A DNA stretch of 64,000 bases, taken from assembly GCA_031213475.1 (NCBI GenBank), contig JARUPZ010000005.1:10735260-10799259 (forward strand). The letters run 5' to 3'. This stretch comes from Nereocystis luetkeana. Its lineage: Eukaryota; Sar; Phaeophyceae; Laminariales; Laminariaceae. Positions 10,557 to 23,672 of this stretch are shown here, piece by piece. Under the pieces are notes generated by a model that worked only from the letters and a program-made list of their open reading frames with translations, ran no database searches and was not told the DNA's origin. The first letter of the stretch is position 1. Each line of letters opens with the position of its first letter. The translations under genes were made by a program, and so were the position numbers.

Positions 10557-13144
10557 TTGATCTTGAGTTCGAATCCCTCGTCCACCACGAAAACCTCTTT
10601 ATTTTTCAAGAAGAAAGTGGCTTTCCTCATGTATGTCCAGAATCTGAAACAAATTACCCTTGGCCTGTCAAAACGGGTACGCCCTCTTACCGCCCTTCTT
10701 CGGAAGGGGGCTAAGAACGTTTTTACGCCCCCCACGGAAGTTGTCGTTCTCCAAATTTTCGCCGAGCTCACTGTCCTGCCAATGTTGATCTTCTCGGACT
10801 GGGACGCTGTATGTACCCGATGGCTCCCGTGATCCTTGTACGTGTACTGCGACGCCTTCATCGACGGTTTTAGTGCCGCTCTCGAACAAGAACAACCGGA
10901 CGGCTCTGTACGACCCATTGCTGATGTTAGCCGCGCAACCTTCGATTACTGAAGGCACTGGACCCCGTTGGACTTGGAAGCTGGCAGCATTGTCTGGGCC
11001 ATCAAACGTATCCGATGTTGGCTAGAGGGCACAATGATTCACGGGTGTTCGGACCACAAGGCGCTTGAGAGCATCGGCGAGTTAGGGGATTATATCGCGC
11101 ACGTCCAGCTGTGGCTGGAGTTATTCACTACTTCTGACGACACCGTTGAGTACCGAAAGGGCGGCGTCGAAATAAAGTCAGATTTCATATCCCGTTTGCC
11201 GGAGCCCGCCACAAATAAAACGACCGCAGTGGGTCTGGCAGCCTCACACCCGTCGAGGACGTTAGTATCTTCCTCATAGGGAGCTTTCTACGATAGAGGT
11301 TCACCTCCTTTTTTCTGAGGCTCCTCACTTCAAGGAACTCCTTACATCCCCCGAAAACTGGCTTCAGCAAAAAAAGCCAAATTTCATCCCGATGAAGAAT
11401 CCCATGCACCAAGTATACAAAACCGTCATTTTTCGAAACGGCATTGGCATTCCGACGGTCCCCGACATTCAGAAACCAATTTCTCGGAAATGTGCCACCT
11501 CTATTGTATAACGCGTCATAGGAGCTTGTTGGCTTGGCACTCGATCTTCGCCGACCCCTGGGGTGTCGGTTTGAGTAGGCTGGTGCCCCACAATGAAAGC
11601 GCCGTCTTGGGTGGGCTACCCTTCACATTATCGGATTGTCGAGATTTTCGAACACATGGGTTACGTATGAGGATTTGACGACCCTTCTGCTACTTCGGGG
11701 AGATTCGTTGCTCGTGTATCTACTTCCGTTTCCACCCCGTCCATTGCCCTCTTGGCTTGAGAGTTGTTTCACCCACCACCAACCCCGCATGACTCCGGTT
11801 TTTACTGTACACTCCGGGGGCGACCAGGGCTGTGCAGAAGACCCCGCTCCAGCGACGATTGTCTCCCAGCGTGTTCTTATCCCAACGAGCACTTTACAAG
11901 GGAGAAATTTCGCCGTGATCACTGATCCGGCCGCGTTTGCCCCTTTGCTGCCTGGCAATCTGGTACATTTGAAATACCGCCACCTACCTTCGGACCGGAT
12001 ATCCATCCAGACGCGCCGACGTATATTTGCTGCCGCTGGCACCGCGCCGCCTGCTACTTACTATGGCTTCGGGTCCGGCAGGGCCCCAATACCACCCGTC
12101 CGGTGTGCTGTCACCCCGCTGCGAGCCCCACGGCCGGGACTGCGCGCACCCGTCGTTAAGGCCCCGGCTCCTGCCGCCTCGTCGTTTTCTTACGGTACCC
12201 ATCCCGTCCGACCGCGACCGGGCCGAGTCCGTGGGAACCCCTTCTTTAGGGCTTCCGCTGCCAACTTCAACACCGCCTGTGTCTACGATCGACTTGGACG
12301 CCCTGGACGAAGCTGCCGGATTTCACTTCCGGGATTCAGCAGCGCGCTGTTCGCACGCCGACAGGGCTCCACAGTAACAAGGCGAGCCCGCGTACAATGC
12401 CGCCATGCGCTACATAGCCCTAGGCCGGCTGGAAGTTTTTTCCTGCCTATCGTTTGTCATGTTCCCCTTCCCGCTAACGCCCTCCGAAGGTGCCCGCGCA
12501 GCATCCTCTCGGACAACGGCCCCCACTTCTGCTTCGAGTATTCGCACACCGTGTTTCAGCTTCTAGGGGTTTCAAAAGTTCCCCCCAGCTCCTAACACTT
12601 AAGCCGCAACGGTTGTATGGAACGTGTAAACCACTTGATGGTCGAAATGCTGGCAAAGGTCGTTGACGAGCTTTAAAACATTCGTGATGACCAACTCCTT
12701 CATATAGAATTTGCGTACAACGTTTCCGTCAGCGCCTCCACGGGTTTCGCTCTCAACGAGGTCCATATGGGTCCGCTACCACGCCTCTCTCTAACGAGGT
12801 TTGAACGTGCTGGAGTCGCCGGCAATCATTTACTGGCCCGCGACCTCCTAGCTTACTGCGATGTAGCGACGGACCGCCGGCAGCGGGCGTATGATGTCGT
12901 TCGCGAACACCACGCCCTCACTGCTGCTCGAGTAGACCACCGCAACTCCGCCCTCCCCGACGCTCTGCATCCAGGCCCAAAATTTGCTGTTGCCCGCAGG
13001 GCGTGGGTGTACAATGCGGCGGCCACCCCCAGCGAGAGCGCGAAGCCTGGCACAGACGCCGAGGTCCTCCATGCCAGATTTTCATTTAACTGGACGAGCC
13101 CCTACAATATCGCCTGTGAACGTGTCCAGGCTCTGTCTCTGTGA
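10557..13144 (+). pseudogene. Decayed Ty3/Gypsy retrotransposon pol (RT end, RNase H, integrase)
   Basis: In one frame, 10557-11279 reads through the end of reverse transcriptase (PLTALLRKGAKNVFTPP, IFAELTV, FSDWDAV) into RNase H (YCDAFIDGF, LDLEAGSIVWAIKR, SDHKALESI, VEYRKG) and a short SRLPEPAT linker, broken only by stops at 10830 and 10950. A long proline/serine/alanine-rich linker follows with frame changes (11490-12480). The integrase end in frame 2 has ILSDNGPHF (second catalytic Asp at 12512) and MERVNHLM (Glu at 12620), the D-35-E spacing, then EFAYNVSVSASTGFALNE, with stops at 12593 and 12674. The integrase HHCC finger and first Asp are missing, apparently by deletion near 12480. 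The RT palm and the 3' end are truncated; no LTRs seen. A MITE-B abuts the left end. Not functional. Confidence 0.88.
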
Positions 13145-13336
13145 CGAGAGATGGCAGGGGAATATTTTTACTTGCGATGAAGAAATATGATGGTTTGAAA
13201 AAAGGGCGCTTAGTGACCACAAAGAAAAAAGAAGAGGAGAGGAGGAAGAGAGCAGGAGTAGGAGAAAGAGGAGTGATCGAGGTAGGGCTGTGACCTGGGC
13301 CTGAACGTCATCCGGTACAATCATGGAAGAATGCCC

Positions 13337-13450
13337 GCTCTACTGGCAGTTCAAGTTGACCTGACATAGAACAATGGCCAATCTACGGGCAGTTCAAGTT
13401 GACCTGACATAGAACAAGGCCCACTCTACGAGCAGTTCAAATTGGGCAGT
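13337..13450. repeat. Tandem repeat, 42-bp unit, about 2.5 copies
   Basis: GGCAGTTCAAGTTGACCTGA followed by CATAGAACAA repeats at 13346, 13389 and partly at 13431. Confidence 0.8.
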
Positions 13451-14311
13451 TCATCTTGAGTCAATGTACTATTAATAGTTAGTGTACTGGCGGATAGTCC
13501 GTCCTATAGCAACATTCTTATGGGAACATTCGTAGGGTATTGCCTCGCTTATAAGCATATTGTCAATGTCTCGTCCGAAGTGAGTCGAATATACCTATAA
13601 ACTACTCTACAAGTATAAAACAGCCTTGTATCTCTTACCACATGTTGTGTCTACTCGGTATCCATACTATTCATAAGATATTCGTATACTCGTAGCAGTG
13701 CATATTGACTGCACATCAGAATAGATACGTATATGGATCTCAACGTCCATATGCTGACAAGCTGAATAGACGTTTGGTAAATATGAGACGTGTGTCCACT
13801 GTCCAGTATATACGGGCTTACGGACACGCAGGAACCTACAATATTTTCCATTCATAGCAAAGCCAATGAAAACGCAAGCAATATAGAAAACCAAGTAAGA
13901 ACAGCCCATTGATACCTGGGGTCGCCGAAGACGCCCCTGGTGTACTGCTTTTCCATTGTAGCTTGCCCGCCTGGCGTGAAGGTATACTGAAGGTACTGCA
14001 GTTGCCAATAACGTTACTGCGTATGATTGATACCCGGAATGGTCGAAGATGTTCTCGTTTCGCTCAATATTCCCACTGCGGCTGTCGACGGATTGCGGTC
14101 GTCCAGTAGTGTAGAGTAGTAGCTGGGTTTGTGCGGGGGTACATGAAAGTCAGAAGGCCCATAAAATTTAATGAACACTCGACGATGGCCGTGTTGAGCT
14201 CATGGGCCGATGCTGTACTCTCTAAGCGAACGGTTGGTGACGTCGATTCCGGGCAACCATCGTATGATGAAGCGGCATGGGGTGACAGATAGATGCAGCA
14301 ACCAAGATGGC

Positions 14312-14770
14312 TCATGATGCGGTGGAGAAGCTGGTCGTCAATGAATGGCTGGAGGTACCACTGATGACGTTGATGGGATCAGTGATGAAGCTTTGGGCAG
14401 CATACATAGTGATGGGCAAATTGCGGATACCTTCTGGAAGCGTTGTTGGAAAGCTTGTAGTCGTGGTACACGTTGAACTTGAATTAGCCCTGACAAAGAA
14501 CCACAGTGGCTGGTGCCTTCCGCAGGTAAAAATAAAGTGCCCGTCGTACACGGTGATACGAAGTAGCTGCGATGGAGCAATATCTAACGCATGCCGAAGG
14601 TCATGATGTCGGAGAGGATTGCTCTGCGCTAGCAGAGGGTGCTGCGTTCGTGCGGGGCTACGCAGGAGACGATGTATCAGCAAACGTGATTCCCCCCGGA
14701 CCGGACTTAGCGGACCATTCATCAACTTATACCTAGGTGTCAGTGGTTTATGTCTTATGATACTCCGCAC
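14312..14770 (-). other. Long open frame on both strands, unrecognised
   Basis: The minus strand is open for 152 codons, and the plus strand from an ATG at 14307 for 99. Neither product has a motif I know. Confidence 0.2.
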
Positions 14771-15311
14771 GCGATAGTAGTGTGAAAACTAGCTTGAAAC
14801 CTATTTCGTCGTGAAAGCATAGTAGAAGTATTCTGACGCTTTCCGTGCGTATGGCGTGCATGTTGCGTGGAAACTCACTGTCCGTGTGCTAGCGTAAACA
14901 GTAACGTGACGTTTCGAGCGTACAACAGTGTTTGAGTAGTATTGCAACAAGCTTTGCGCGAAAAATAGTCGTGTGACCAACCTTGCCCGTAAAGCGTGAA
15001 CGCAGTGTTGGTACGACTACGATCGTCACGCGCGACAGCCTATCGCCAGATTATTCTCTCTCTCGTACGTAACACGCGCGTGAAGGCCATGACAACAATC
15101 GCCCTGGCATCTTGACGCGTGACAGAGTGAACCCCTGTTGAACGAACTTGATGAAGGTGGATTTGATGGCGCCGAGTCGAATCGGGCCCTCGTAGTTTTG
15201 AAGAAAAATATCATTCTGCCGCAAATAAATGAAAAACGTGATGACCTCTTCTCGATATTTTTGTAAAATTAAAAGTGAACAAACCCAGCTGGACGTCGTT
15301 TCGTGGTGCCA

Positions 15312-15366
<55 letters not shown>
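15312..15366. repeat. (TA)n microsatellite
   Basis: About 27 uninterrupted TA units. Confidence 0.95.
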
Positions 15367-15368
<2 letters not shown>

Positions 15369-15781
15369 GATCGAAGGGTGGGGGTCACAACGTGAAATCA
15401 CGAGGCGTGCCGCAGCACTGTTTTTGTGGGGAGAGACACAGAAGTGGTGCCGAGAGAATCGCGAAGATCACTTGTGATGGAAAGCAACATATATCGTATT
15501 TGGAACGCCCATGCCAGGCATGTATGTGGCTAAAAGAGGTAACAAAAGAAAGCAAAATTGATCTCAATAGAACTGAACGAGATGTACGTGATAAACTAGT
15601 CAAGAGGAGTCACCAAAGTCGGCGTGGTGGTGACTCGATCATCAATGGGCAGTGCCCATGTCACGGGTAGGTGCCCTCGATAGGGGCTGGCGTACTAGTC
15701 GGCAGTCCATCCTTCATAGCAACGTCCCACGCAACGATTATGAGCACTCTTCCCAGCATCGATACTGTTGGTGAATATACA

Positions 15782-15896
15782 TTACGGGGGACCATAGCAA
15801 ATAGGACCAAACGCTATCGATAAAAAAAACATACACATACATACATGTAGACTTTTGTGTGTATTCTAGATCCTATTTACCTATGGTCCCCCGTAA
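15782..15896. mobile_element. MITE-A copy 2
   Basis: Inverted ends TTACGGGGGACCATAG and CTATGGTCCCCCGTAA enclose an A/T-rich centre. Confidence 0.85.
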
Positions 15897-17024
15897 GAGC
15901 ACATCCACGAGAAGAAATATACTCGAGCCTCGCGCATATCGTACGCAGGCACATCTAGGGAACAGCATCCACAAATATAGATTATTTTTTGACGAATAAC
16001 TCAACTTATGGCGTCGGGCCGCAGAACGGTGCCCTTTGGCCTCTATTTGAGCTTCGTATAGTATAGAGCTGGTGTATGTTTTTTCAACAGTTCAGCGTTT
16101 AGTGGTCCATGCCTGATGTACCTCCGACCTCGCAAGCAAGATCCGTAGCCTAGCGCGAGATTCCATAAGACACATGGCGAACAATCCTGGTCAGAGGCCC
16201 TCGACGCAATTCTGGATCCCTTCAAGGATGGATCAACGTGCGCGAGTAGTTCTCCAACGAATGATCGGGGCTAGATTCGAAATATAACCGCACTTGATTA
16301 GACAGAATAAACAAGGCTAAGTGGTGCTTGTTTGTATTCACATCGCGCCTCGGTTTCCATCTTTGTGGCATTGTGGGTCAGGCGAGCTTCGGAATCCGGC
16401 TCTCGTGATCGAGTTACCTGGGAGAGCGTCTGAGACGGTGGACCACTCGCTATAATAGCCCGTCTGCAGAGGACACGAAATTCGTCCCTGCTGGGTCAAC
16501 CTTTCCAACCGTACAGGTGTGAAAATACCGTACTTTTTCGAAGAAATATCCAAGATCAAAAAGTCCAGCGATCGTGTACGAGTTCCTCCAAACGCGTGCG
16601 ACGTCAACCTCCGCTGCAACATTTACCAGGGATATTTAGCACGTAAACATATACTATGAGTTCGTTTATCGTGCAAACTTTGCCGTCTATTATTGTCAGC
16701 CCCTCATGAATGAATGTGCGAACTGCCGCTTCAGAAGTAAGTGCACAAGATAGCGTTGACCGAAATATGTCGGGAATCGTCCGTGTAATTAATATCGCCT
16801 CGCCAACCCTGGTAGCACACAGGGGAGTCACTCGCCAGTAGTAGTCTTTCGCGAGGAAGGAAAAACACCCGCGAACAGTGTATGACTTACCGCAGGGTTT
16901 AAAAGCTGATTCTCGACCTGCCTGTTAAGGATAGTTCAAAGATGGTGCGGTTTTCAAGTTCAAATTGGACAGAGTAATATTTTCAAGTTCGTATTAGTTT
17001 TTCCCGTGTGAATCTGGTGGTGTA

Positions 17025-17129
17025 TTACGGGGGGCCATAGTTAACATGACCAAATATCGTTAGTAAAAAGGGTTAAACATATAGGTTTTTATGTGTACCA
17101 TAGGTCCTGTTAACTATGGTCCCCCGTAA
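17025..17129. mobile_element. MITE-A copy 3
   Basis: Flanked by TA on both sides (TA|TTACGGG, CCCGTAA|TA), fitting a TA target duplication. Confidence 0.88.
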
Positions 17130-20100
17130 TAGTTGATTTGGTCATTACTCTACAGCAGCATCCAACAGGTAGGTGCGTAAGGCATGGGGTAGATTTGCAC
17201 GAGTATATTGTCTGTGGATCGATGATATATACTCCTTTATACAGCAGCATACATGAAACGTTTGACGTGAGATTGGACCTCGGGTCCACGACGACGCGAA
17301 GTCTGAGCGTCTATCCCTACTGATACTGAACTGTAGAGGGGAAAAAACTCGATCGATTACCCAGCCCAGGGTAATCCTTGATACAGCTATTCGGCTCTAC
17401 AGCGTATACTTCGTACACACTTTACGTCTTGCCTATATAGCGCTCCACATACATACATGCAGTATACCTCGTGCAGGTAAACCTTTTGGTGGATCGCCCA
17501 GACGGCTTGACAACTCCCCGTCACAGTGGGCTCCACGTTGTTAGTGCAACCCCGCACTACTGAGGGATTAGAAACAACAGACAAATAAATCTGAAAAATG
17601 GGAACGAAACAAAAAATAAGAACGGACGTTTTTTTTCAGAAAGCAAACCAATTGTGTACAACTCCAAGAAAAAAAGCTGACAGTCCTGTGGGGCTGTACA
17701 GCAGCCTTCGAATGAGCTGTCGCTCAGGCTGGAAGTCCTCAGCATCGCCGCGGTAGCCAGCATCTAGAGAAATCACAAAAGAGCCAGCGTATATCGCTTT
17801 TTGCGCCCACCCGAAGGCACGAGATGGAGCATGACCGTTCTGACGAGCTCCTCTCACAGGGCTGGCCAAGGGGTTTCGCAGGATCATTTTGGTTCTCTGA
17901 TACACCACATGGTTCTGGAGATACGGCTTGGTTCTCATTTCAGGCTTCGTTCCCATTTTTCGATTTGTCTGTTAAATTGAGTGCGATGCCGTTTTATGGG
18001 GACTCACTTTCGCGGGGTAGCACACTAAATCGGGACGGTGCTTGGTCCCAATTTAGTGCGGATGTTGTAGACTGGTACCGGACCTTGACTCCTCATACAT
18101 CAAGCAATCGTACGGCGCCGGGCGTGCCTTAGGCACATGGTCGAACCATGTCTTCGTCATCAACTGATTCGTCGAACCGCTACGTATATGGGGATATATG
18201 TAATGTGTGAAGTTGTGATGTACTGAGCTGTTGGTATAAGAGTGAAATACCGACTTATCATCCAGCCCAGAGCAGTCATACTGACACTTCCCTCCCGTGT
18301 GGTTGGGGAGATCATAGGGACGTCGCCACCCGCTTCGTTTCAATACCAGGGGATCTAGGGGCATCTGTGTCTATGGCCCAAACCCGAGCGTTTGTAGTAG
18401 TACTTGGAGAACAGTCACATAAATATATTTGTTTTCGTCGAACTCTGGAGTAAATAAGTCTGCACTGCTGCTGCATTTGGCAAAGCTCGGCCGGAAACAT
18501 GCATCGAACGGCCTCGTAGTCGTATGGGCCACAGAGATTCGTTCATGAGCTCAGGGTCTAGACTTGCATAATATATATATTGAGATGTTTCTCTGTGGGC
18601 GTGCTCAGTTGGTACATCCCTGGCCTCTCAGAGCTCCCACCTGGGCACCGCCCGCTTCGTTTCTACTACTTGCAGGCGGAAAATGATTTTCCCGCATATA
18701 TATATCTCCTTTCTTTTTTTGTGCTCTCGTGTATCCAGAGCATGGCACCCGCGGGCGAGCCCGGCTCTGTCGTGGGTGCTATCGGGTGCTGGCGGGTAGC
18801 GGAGGGGGGCGGACGGAGCGCGGTCGTTGTTTCCGTGGCTAGGCGTCGCGTTTGCCCCGAGATACAAAGTAAAGGAATAATCAATCGGTACTGTCTGGCC
18901 TCCTCGTGATGGGGTAGGGTATAATACGGACGAGTCTATATTGGGAGGTTTGGTGTGCAAACGAACGTTTAACCCGTGCCTGCGTTTTTTTTACCAAGCT
19001 GGACTTAACAGAAAGAGCTCCGCAGCCTGGGCACCAACATTGTCGAGCTCGTGAACGGGGGAAACGGTAAACACTGGGCGCCACGCAAGGCTCACGACGT
19101 GGCTCACTTGGGCAGATAGAGAGGCAAGCTGTACCCGGACCGCATCGGTGGCGAGTCGGTCGCGAGAGGCGCGGACAGCGTACGAGGCTGAGCGAAGGTC
19201 TGCTGTTCCATTTTGGTTTTGACCGGCTCAAGGTGTTCCAATCAGACGAAAATTAATTACATGAGCAGGGACAAGGATGTTTTTTTTTCCCCATGAAATA
19301 TTCTACGGTTCGTTTTCATTTTCCTTACGAGTGCTACCTGTAGGGTTGCCGGTGTGGTACCGTGCTGTGGAGTGGCAACCCGTCTGCCTGAGAACCGGCT
19401 ACCCGGTCGTGGGTACTCGAAACCGTAGGAACCATAATAACTGTCTCGGCCCAACTCTCGGATCGCGGGTATTTTTACCTCGGGTACCCGCCATTTGCGC
19501 TATATATATGGAGCCCCCAAGACTTGCGTATGCATTGATGTATACCTGCACTGCAGCAACTGTGGCTTTAGACTTTCGTCTCTCGCCCCTGCAGGCTACA
19601 GACCGAAAAAAGGGAAAACACCTTAACCTCCGTTGGCACAGCACGCTGCACACACGATACCCCGACCAGCGTAAGCGGCCCTAGTTTGCCATGAACCCGG
19701 AGATATATACACCAATCACAAAAAGTCCTAACCTTCGATGTTGTTCGCAGAGAGACAGATGTGATTGCGGCATTGTGATCAAACAGCATGGTTTTCCCGC
19801 ACGTTTGATGTTGGATGTTTGATGAAATGATTCGACCGATATCGGCCAGTGTTCCTTATATTTTTGTGGCTTTCACAGCGAAGCCTGTTTTTGAGCAAAA
19901 CCTTAATGTTCGGAGGGATCCACAGCATTTATTATTATTACTGTCTTCGTTATTATTTATGGAGTAGGCTATTGCCGCATGATTTGCTTGATGCTGCCGA
20001 ATACATCCGAAGGAAAATTCTGATTCATGTGAAATATTGGGTAGAAAGAAAACGACATTTCATGGTTAGGCTTCCATTCCAACTCCCCACTCCCAACCTG

Positions 20101-20204
20101 TCCATTCCGCCCCACGAATAATATCTTTACCTACTTGCCTTCTCTGCCTGCTCTGTTTCTGTCACGGTCCAACGAGAGAGGCGAAATCATGTCATGCCTT
20201 CCCT

Positions 20205-20510
20205 CTTTGCGGCGTACCACGTTGCCGCTCAAAAGCTGCAAGCGGGGAAAAAAAGTGTATGGTAACCCGGGTTCCCGGGCACCCGTGTCCGCCTTACCAC
20301 GCTGCCGCTCAGACGGAAACAAGGGGGGGCGAAAGAGTGTAGAGTAACGCGGTCCCCGGGTACTCCGGAACCCGTGTCCACCTTACCCGCCGCCGTTCGA
20401 ACGATGGAAGGGAAGCAAATAGTGTATGGTAACCCAGGTACCCGGGGTACCCTGGTACTCGGGTACTCGTGTCCGCCGGAACCCGGGTACTCGCTTCCGG
20501 TCCCGGCGAA
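20205..20510. repeat. Degenerate minisatellite, about 95-bp units
   Basis: Units share ACCACGCTGCCGCTCA, AGTGTATGGTAACCCGGG and ACCCGTGTCCGCCTTACC; about three copies, GC-rich and full of short palindromes (GGTACCCGGGGTACC). Confidence 0.7.
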
Positions 20511-21175
20511 CCCCCCCCACTCACCCGACCGGGTTCCCGGTTTTACGTTTTGAGTCCGGGGTGCAACTCTACCGTGCTGTCCGTTTATTTTGGTACATAT
20601 CTAAATAACAAAGTAAGTACCCCATGCGGGGTATGTACCTACGTACGCCACGTGGGGTCTGTGTTGTTTCCCTGGATGCAGCATGGGCCTCTTGGCATTT
20701 GCGAGTCGCATGTTTGCACCTAATCCTTAATTGGGCTCTCATTTCTCACTTTCCTAGCGAGCGTGACGGACGGAGCTACCCTCAGCGCGAAGCGCTTGTA
20801 GCCTATATATATATTATACATATATATGATACACCCCAGTTGGATTCGGTTATCTGCTAAAAACATGAAACGAGAAACCCTGTATGCGCGGGCTTGGTCG
20901 ATGCCTCCCCCCGGGCGGGCGCGGACGGCGCACGCCGGCTGCGCAGAATGCTTTCCGCTCGAAGTTGAGACGGAAACCGGCTGCGTTTCCTTCTGGGGAG
21001 TGAAGCATCAAGAAGAGAATTACATCAAAACAACCTCTGTACTACAGACAAAAAATGAGGGGCGTATTTCGCAGCTCGCAAAGTTGAGTATCAACTACAG
21101 TATATAATCTGTCGATTTCACAGCTGACGGTTTCTGAATACATATTAAAGTAGTGGCCTCGAAAAAAAAGGACTA

Positions 21176-21286
21176 TTACGGGAGGCCGCAGTAGATAGGA
21201 CCGAATAATGATATTAATAGTGAAAGCAGCAAAATATATAGGTTTTTGTGTGTGCGATAGATCCTGTTTAATATGGTCCCCCGTAG
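21176..21286. mobile_element. MITE-A copy 4
   Basis: Diverged copy: TTACGGGAGGCCGCAG at the left and TATGGTCCCCCGTA at the right, same central block GGTTTTTGTGTG. Confidence 0.8.
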
Positions 21287-21462
21287 TAGAAGTTTAGGGC
21301 ACACGGACGTGCAAGTGAAAGCCGGAAGCAATCCTCGGCAGTACTATTCTGTGCATGACGGTTATATTGGATTCGCGATAATGTTCTGCAGCCCGTACTC
21401 CTGTACAGAACAGGCGTATGCTAGGTCCCTGCCCGACCAATTACCCAGCAGAAGTAGGGCAG

Positions 21463-21572
21463 CCGGAGACTTGCAACTCGTAACTCGCGTCCGTTACCCA
21501 GTGGGCGACATCCGGAGATCCGGAGACTTGCAACTCGTAACTCGCGTCCGTTACCCAGTGGGCGACATCAGG
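21463..21572. repeat. Tandem duplication, 57-bp unit
   Basis: CCGGAGACTTGCAACTCG through GGGCGACATC occurs twice, almost identical. Confidence 0.9.
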
Positions 21573-22065
21573 TATAAATCGACCCCGGTAGAGCGAACCT
21601 AGGTGTGTATGTATGTACGTGTGTGTTCGAGATGATCAACACATCTTTAAAAACGCGACCGACAAGCGTGCAAAAGGAACATGTCGATGCCTGAGAAGGA
21701 TCTCTGGTGCAGTGAATCACACACACAGAAAGCGCCGACCGACAGAAAACGCAAACCCACACTGCTGTAGCTCGCTACAGAAGCAGCAGCAGCGAGACGA
21801 GATTGCGGCAGCGGGCAGCTTCAACACCGTGGATCCCCCCGTTGAAAGTCCGAAATGGTGTTGGCTCAAGTGCCTATACACCGCGTGGGGAAAGGAGCGG
21901 AGCTGCTGGCGGGGGTCAGAGCGAAGCCAACTCTGCACGAGTTGCGGTTAAGCTGCAGGGCGCTAGTTCTTCGTGTCAGGTAGATGCTCTCTGTGGCCGG
22001 AGAGCAATTGTAGGGTGGACGCCCCCCTGGTCCCTACGAGTACGCGAGTCCCCTGAAAAATATTC

Positions 22066-22069
<4 letters not shown>

Positions 22070-22100
<31 letters not shown>
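22070..22100. repeat. (CA)n microsatellite
   Basis: About 15 CA units. Confidence 0.95.
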
Positions 22101-22104
<4 letters not shown>

Positions 22105-23469
22105 ATATATTCGAAGGTCGTCGATGAAGGCAGAACGTTGGGAAGGTCGCGTATTCGCTGCCTCTTTGCGGGTTACTGCTGCCACGACTGCGGTTTCTTT
22201 TGTCGTGTTGTGGGTGCCCAATATCGATACCTAACAAGCCCCCCCCGGGCAATGGAGTGGAGTGCCGAGGTCGAAACAAACTCCGGCGGTTTTGCACTCA
22301 CTCGACGTTGTGGCGTCTTGTGGATTTTGTTGGTGGAACGTAAAATCCACGTACTCATGTTACATCCGAAATAGACGCTGTCAACCGCGAAATGTAACCA
22401 CCCTGTGCCGGGGGCAACGCCCTTTGGCCGACGCAACAGTTCGCTGTGTGGCCCGAACCCAAACAAAACGCCTGATGCCACGGTGTAGGACCCGTTGGCG
22501 ACTGCGCTCCTCGCAAAATTTGACTGGAAACTGCTTTGTCTGTGCAACGAAATAGACGCTCCAACGGTGGCTCTATTTCGCCAACCAAATATATGAACCA
22601 AACGTAAAGCGTACGACTGCGAATATGCTGGGGTACGTAGGCTTTCTGCCGAATTATCTGAGCTCTGAGAAGTCCGACAAAGACAAGGTCTATAAGTGAC
22701 CGCCTACTTTACCCTCAGGCATCCTTCGTGTGGAAACACCAAACAAACAGTAAACACGCGCCACGAAAGAGCCGGCGGCCACGGACACAGCGAGTTCGTG
22801 AAGGTGAAAGTCCACCAATCTCTCCTTTTACATGACACGTCAAGAAGAAACAGCAAGCAGTGGTGACCTTCCCACGCTCGCTTGCACAAACGTTCGCCCA
22901 GTAGCCGGCAATGTCGACAATATACCGTCTTACCGTCTGGTCTTGCGCCGTCGAATACTTACTTCTACAGCCTCCTCCCCGACCCCTCCACTGCTCCCTT
23001 GACTCGACACGGAGTCCGTTTTTTGCGGCAAAGCCCCAACAATGACGATACGCCCATCTCGATCCCCCCCCCAAACGCGGAGCTGAGCCTATGCACAACC
23101 GTGTAACGTTTGATGAATGTTCAGCAGCCTTCGGGCCCTCGCTGACTGAGCCGGGCATGCCACCATATGGCCAACTCTCCCACTCAGTGTGTGATTTACT
23201 CTGAAGCATCGAAATTACATACCGCCTCAACCAGACTCCCAATCTCGGACTCAACCGCTTCGGAGAGAAATAGAGTAAGAAGGTGTTATTGAGACGCTTT
23301 CGCGTGCGTTAAGTCGTTAAACGTTCTCGGGAGCTCTTGTGTGCGTCGCCCACTTGCTTCACAAAAAAAAAACAAAAAAAAATCCGTGCCACCACTCGAC
23401 GAGAAACATTTCACTGCCTACACAAATAAATGCATTTGCTCAAAATACTATCAATATTATTTACTTCCA

Positions 23470-23672
23470 TCCCAAACGCTGGCCTCACCCAAGTTCTGCA
23501 GACAACCCCTTACCGAACTTGACGTGTCCAGGGACACCAAGCCGCGAACACTTACCCCCTGCCCCCCCCATCCCAAACGCTGGCCTCACCCAAGTTCTGC
23601 AGACAACGCCTTACCGAACTTGACGTGTCCAGGGACACCAAGCCGCGAACACTTACCCCCTGCCCCCCCCCC
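23470..23672. repeat. Tandem duplication, 101-bp unit
   Basis: TCCCAAACGCTGGCCTCACC through CTTACCCCCTGCCC occurs twice with almost no change, so the duplication is recent. Confidence 0.9.

Larger units (their letters stand above)
13146..20200. other. Gene-poor stretch
   Basis: Holds the 13.3-kb tandem repeat, the open frames at 14.3 kb, a (TA)n tract and two MITE-A copies. Remaining sequence shows nothing I can name. Confidence 0.4.

Noticed and set aside
10158-10560. Short-repeat block considered as a CRISPR-like array
   Set aside because: Only three contiguous imperfect 24-30 bp units without spacers, in eukaryotic DNA.
11636-12480. GC-rich, proline-rich block between RNase H and integrase, first thought to be a foreign insertion
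   Set aside because: Its order and phrases (SAVLGGLPFT, AAAGTAPPA, RYIALGR) fit the long linker I associate with this Ty3/Gypsy family, so it belongs to the element.
15051-15401. Open frames of alternating Ile-Tyr
   Set aside because: Translation of (TA)n microsatellites; the same applies near 44.9-45.1 kb and 38.7 kb.
22715-23254. 179-codon open frame on the minus strand
   Set aside because: No motif, mixed composition with clusters of Trp/Cys/Arg typical of chance frames, and no splice or repeat context to support it.
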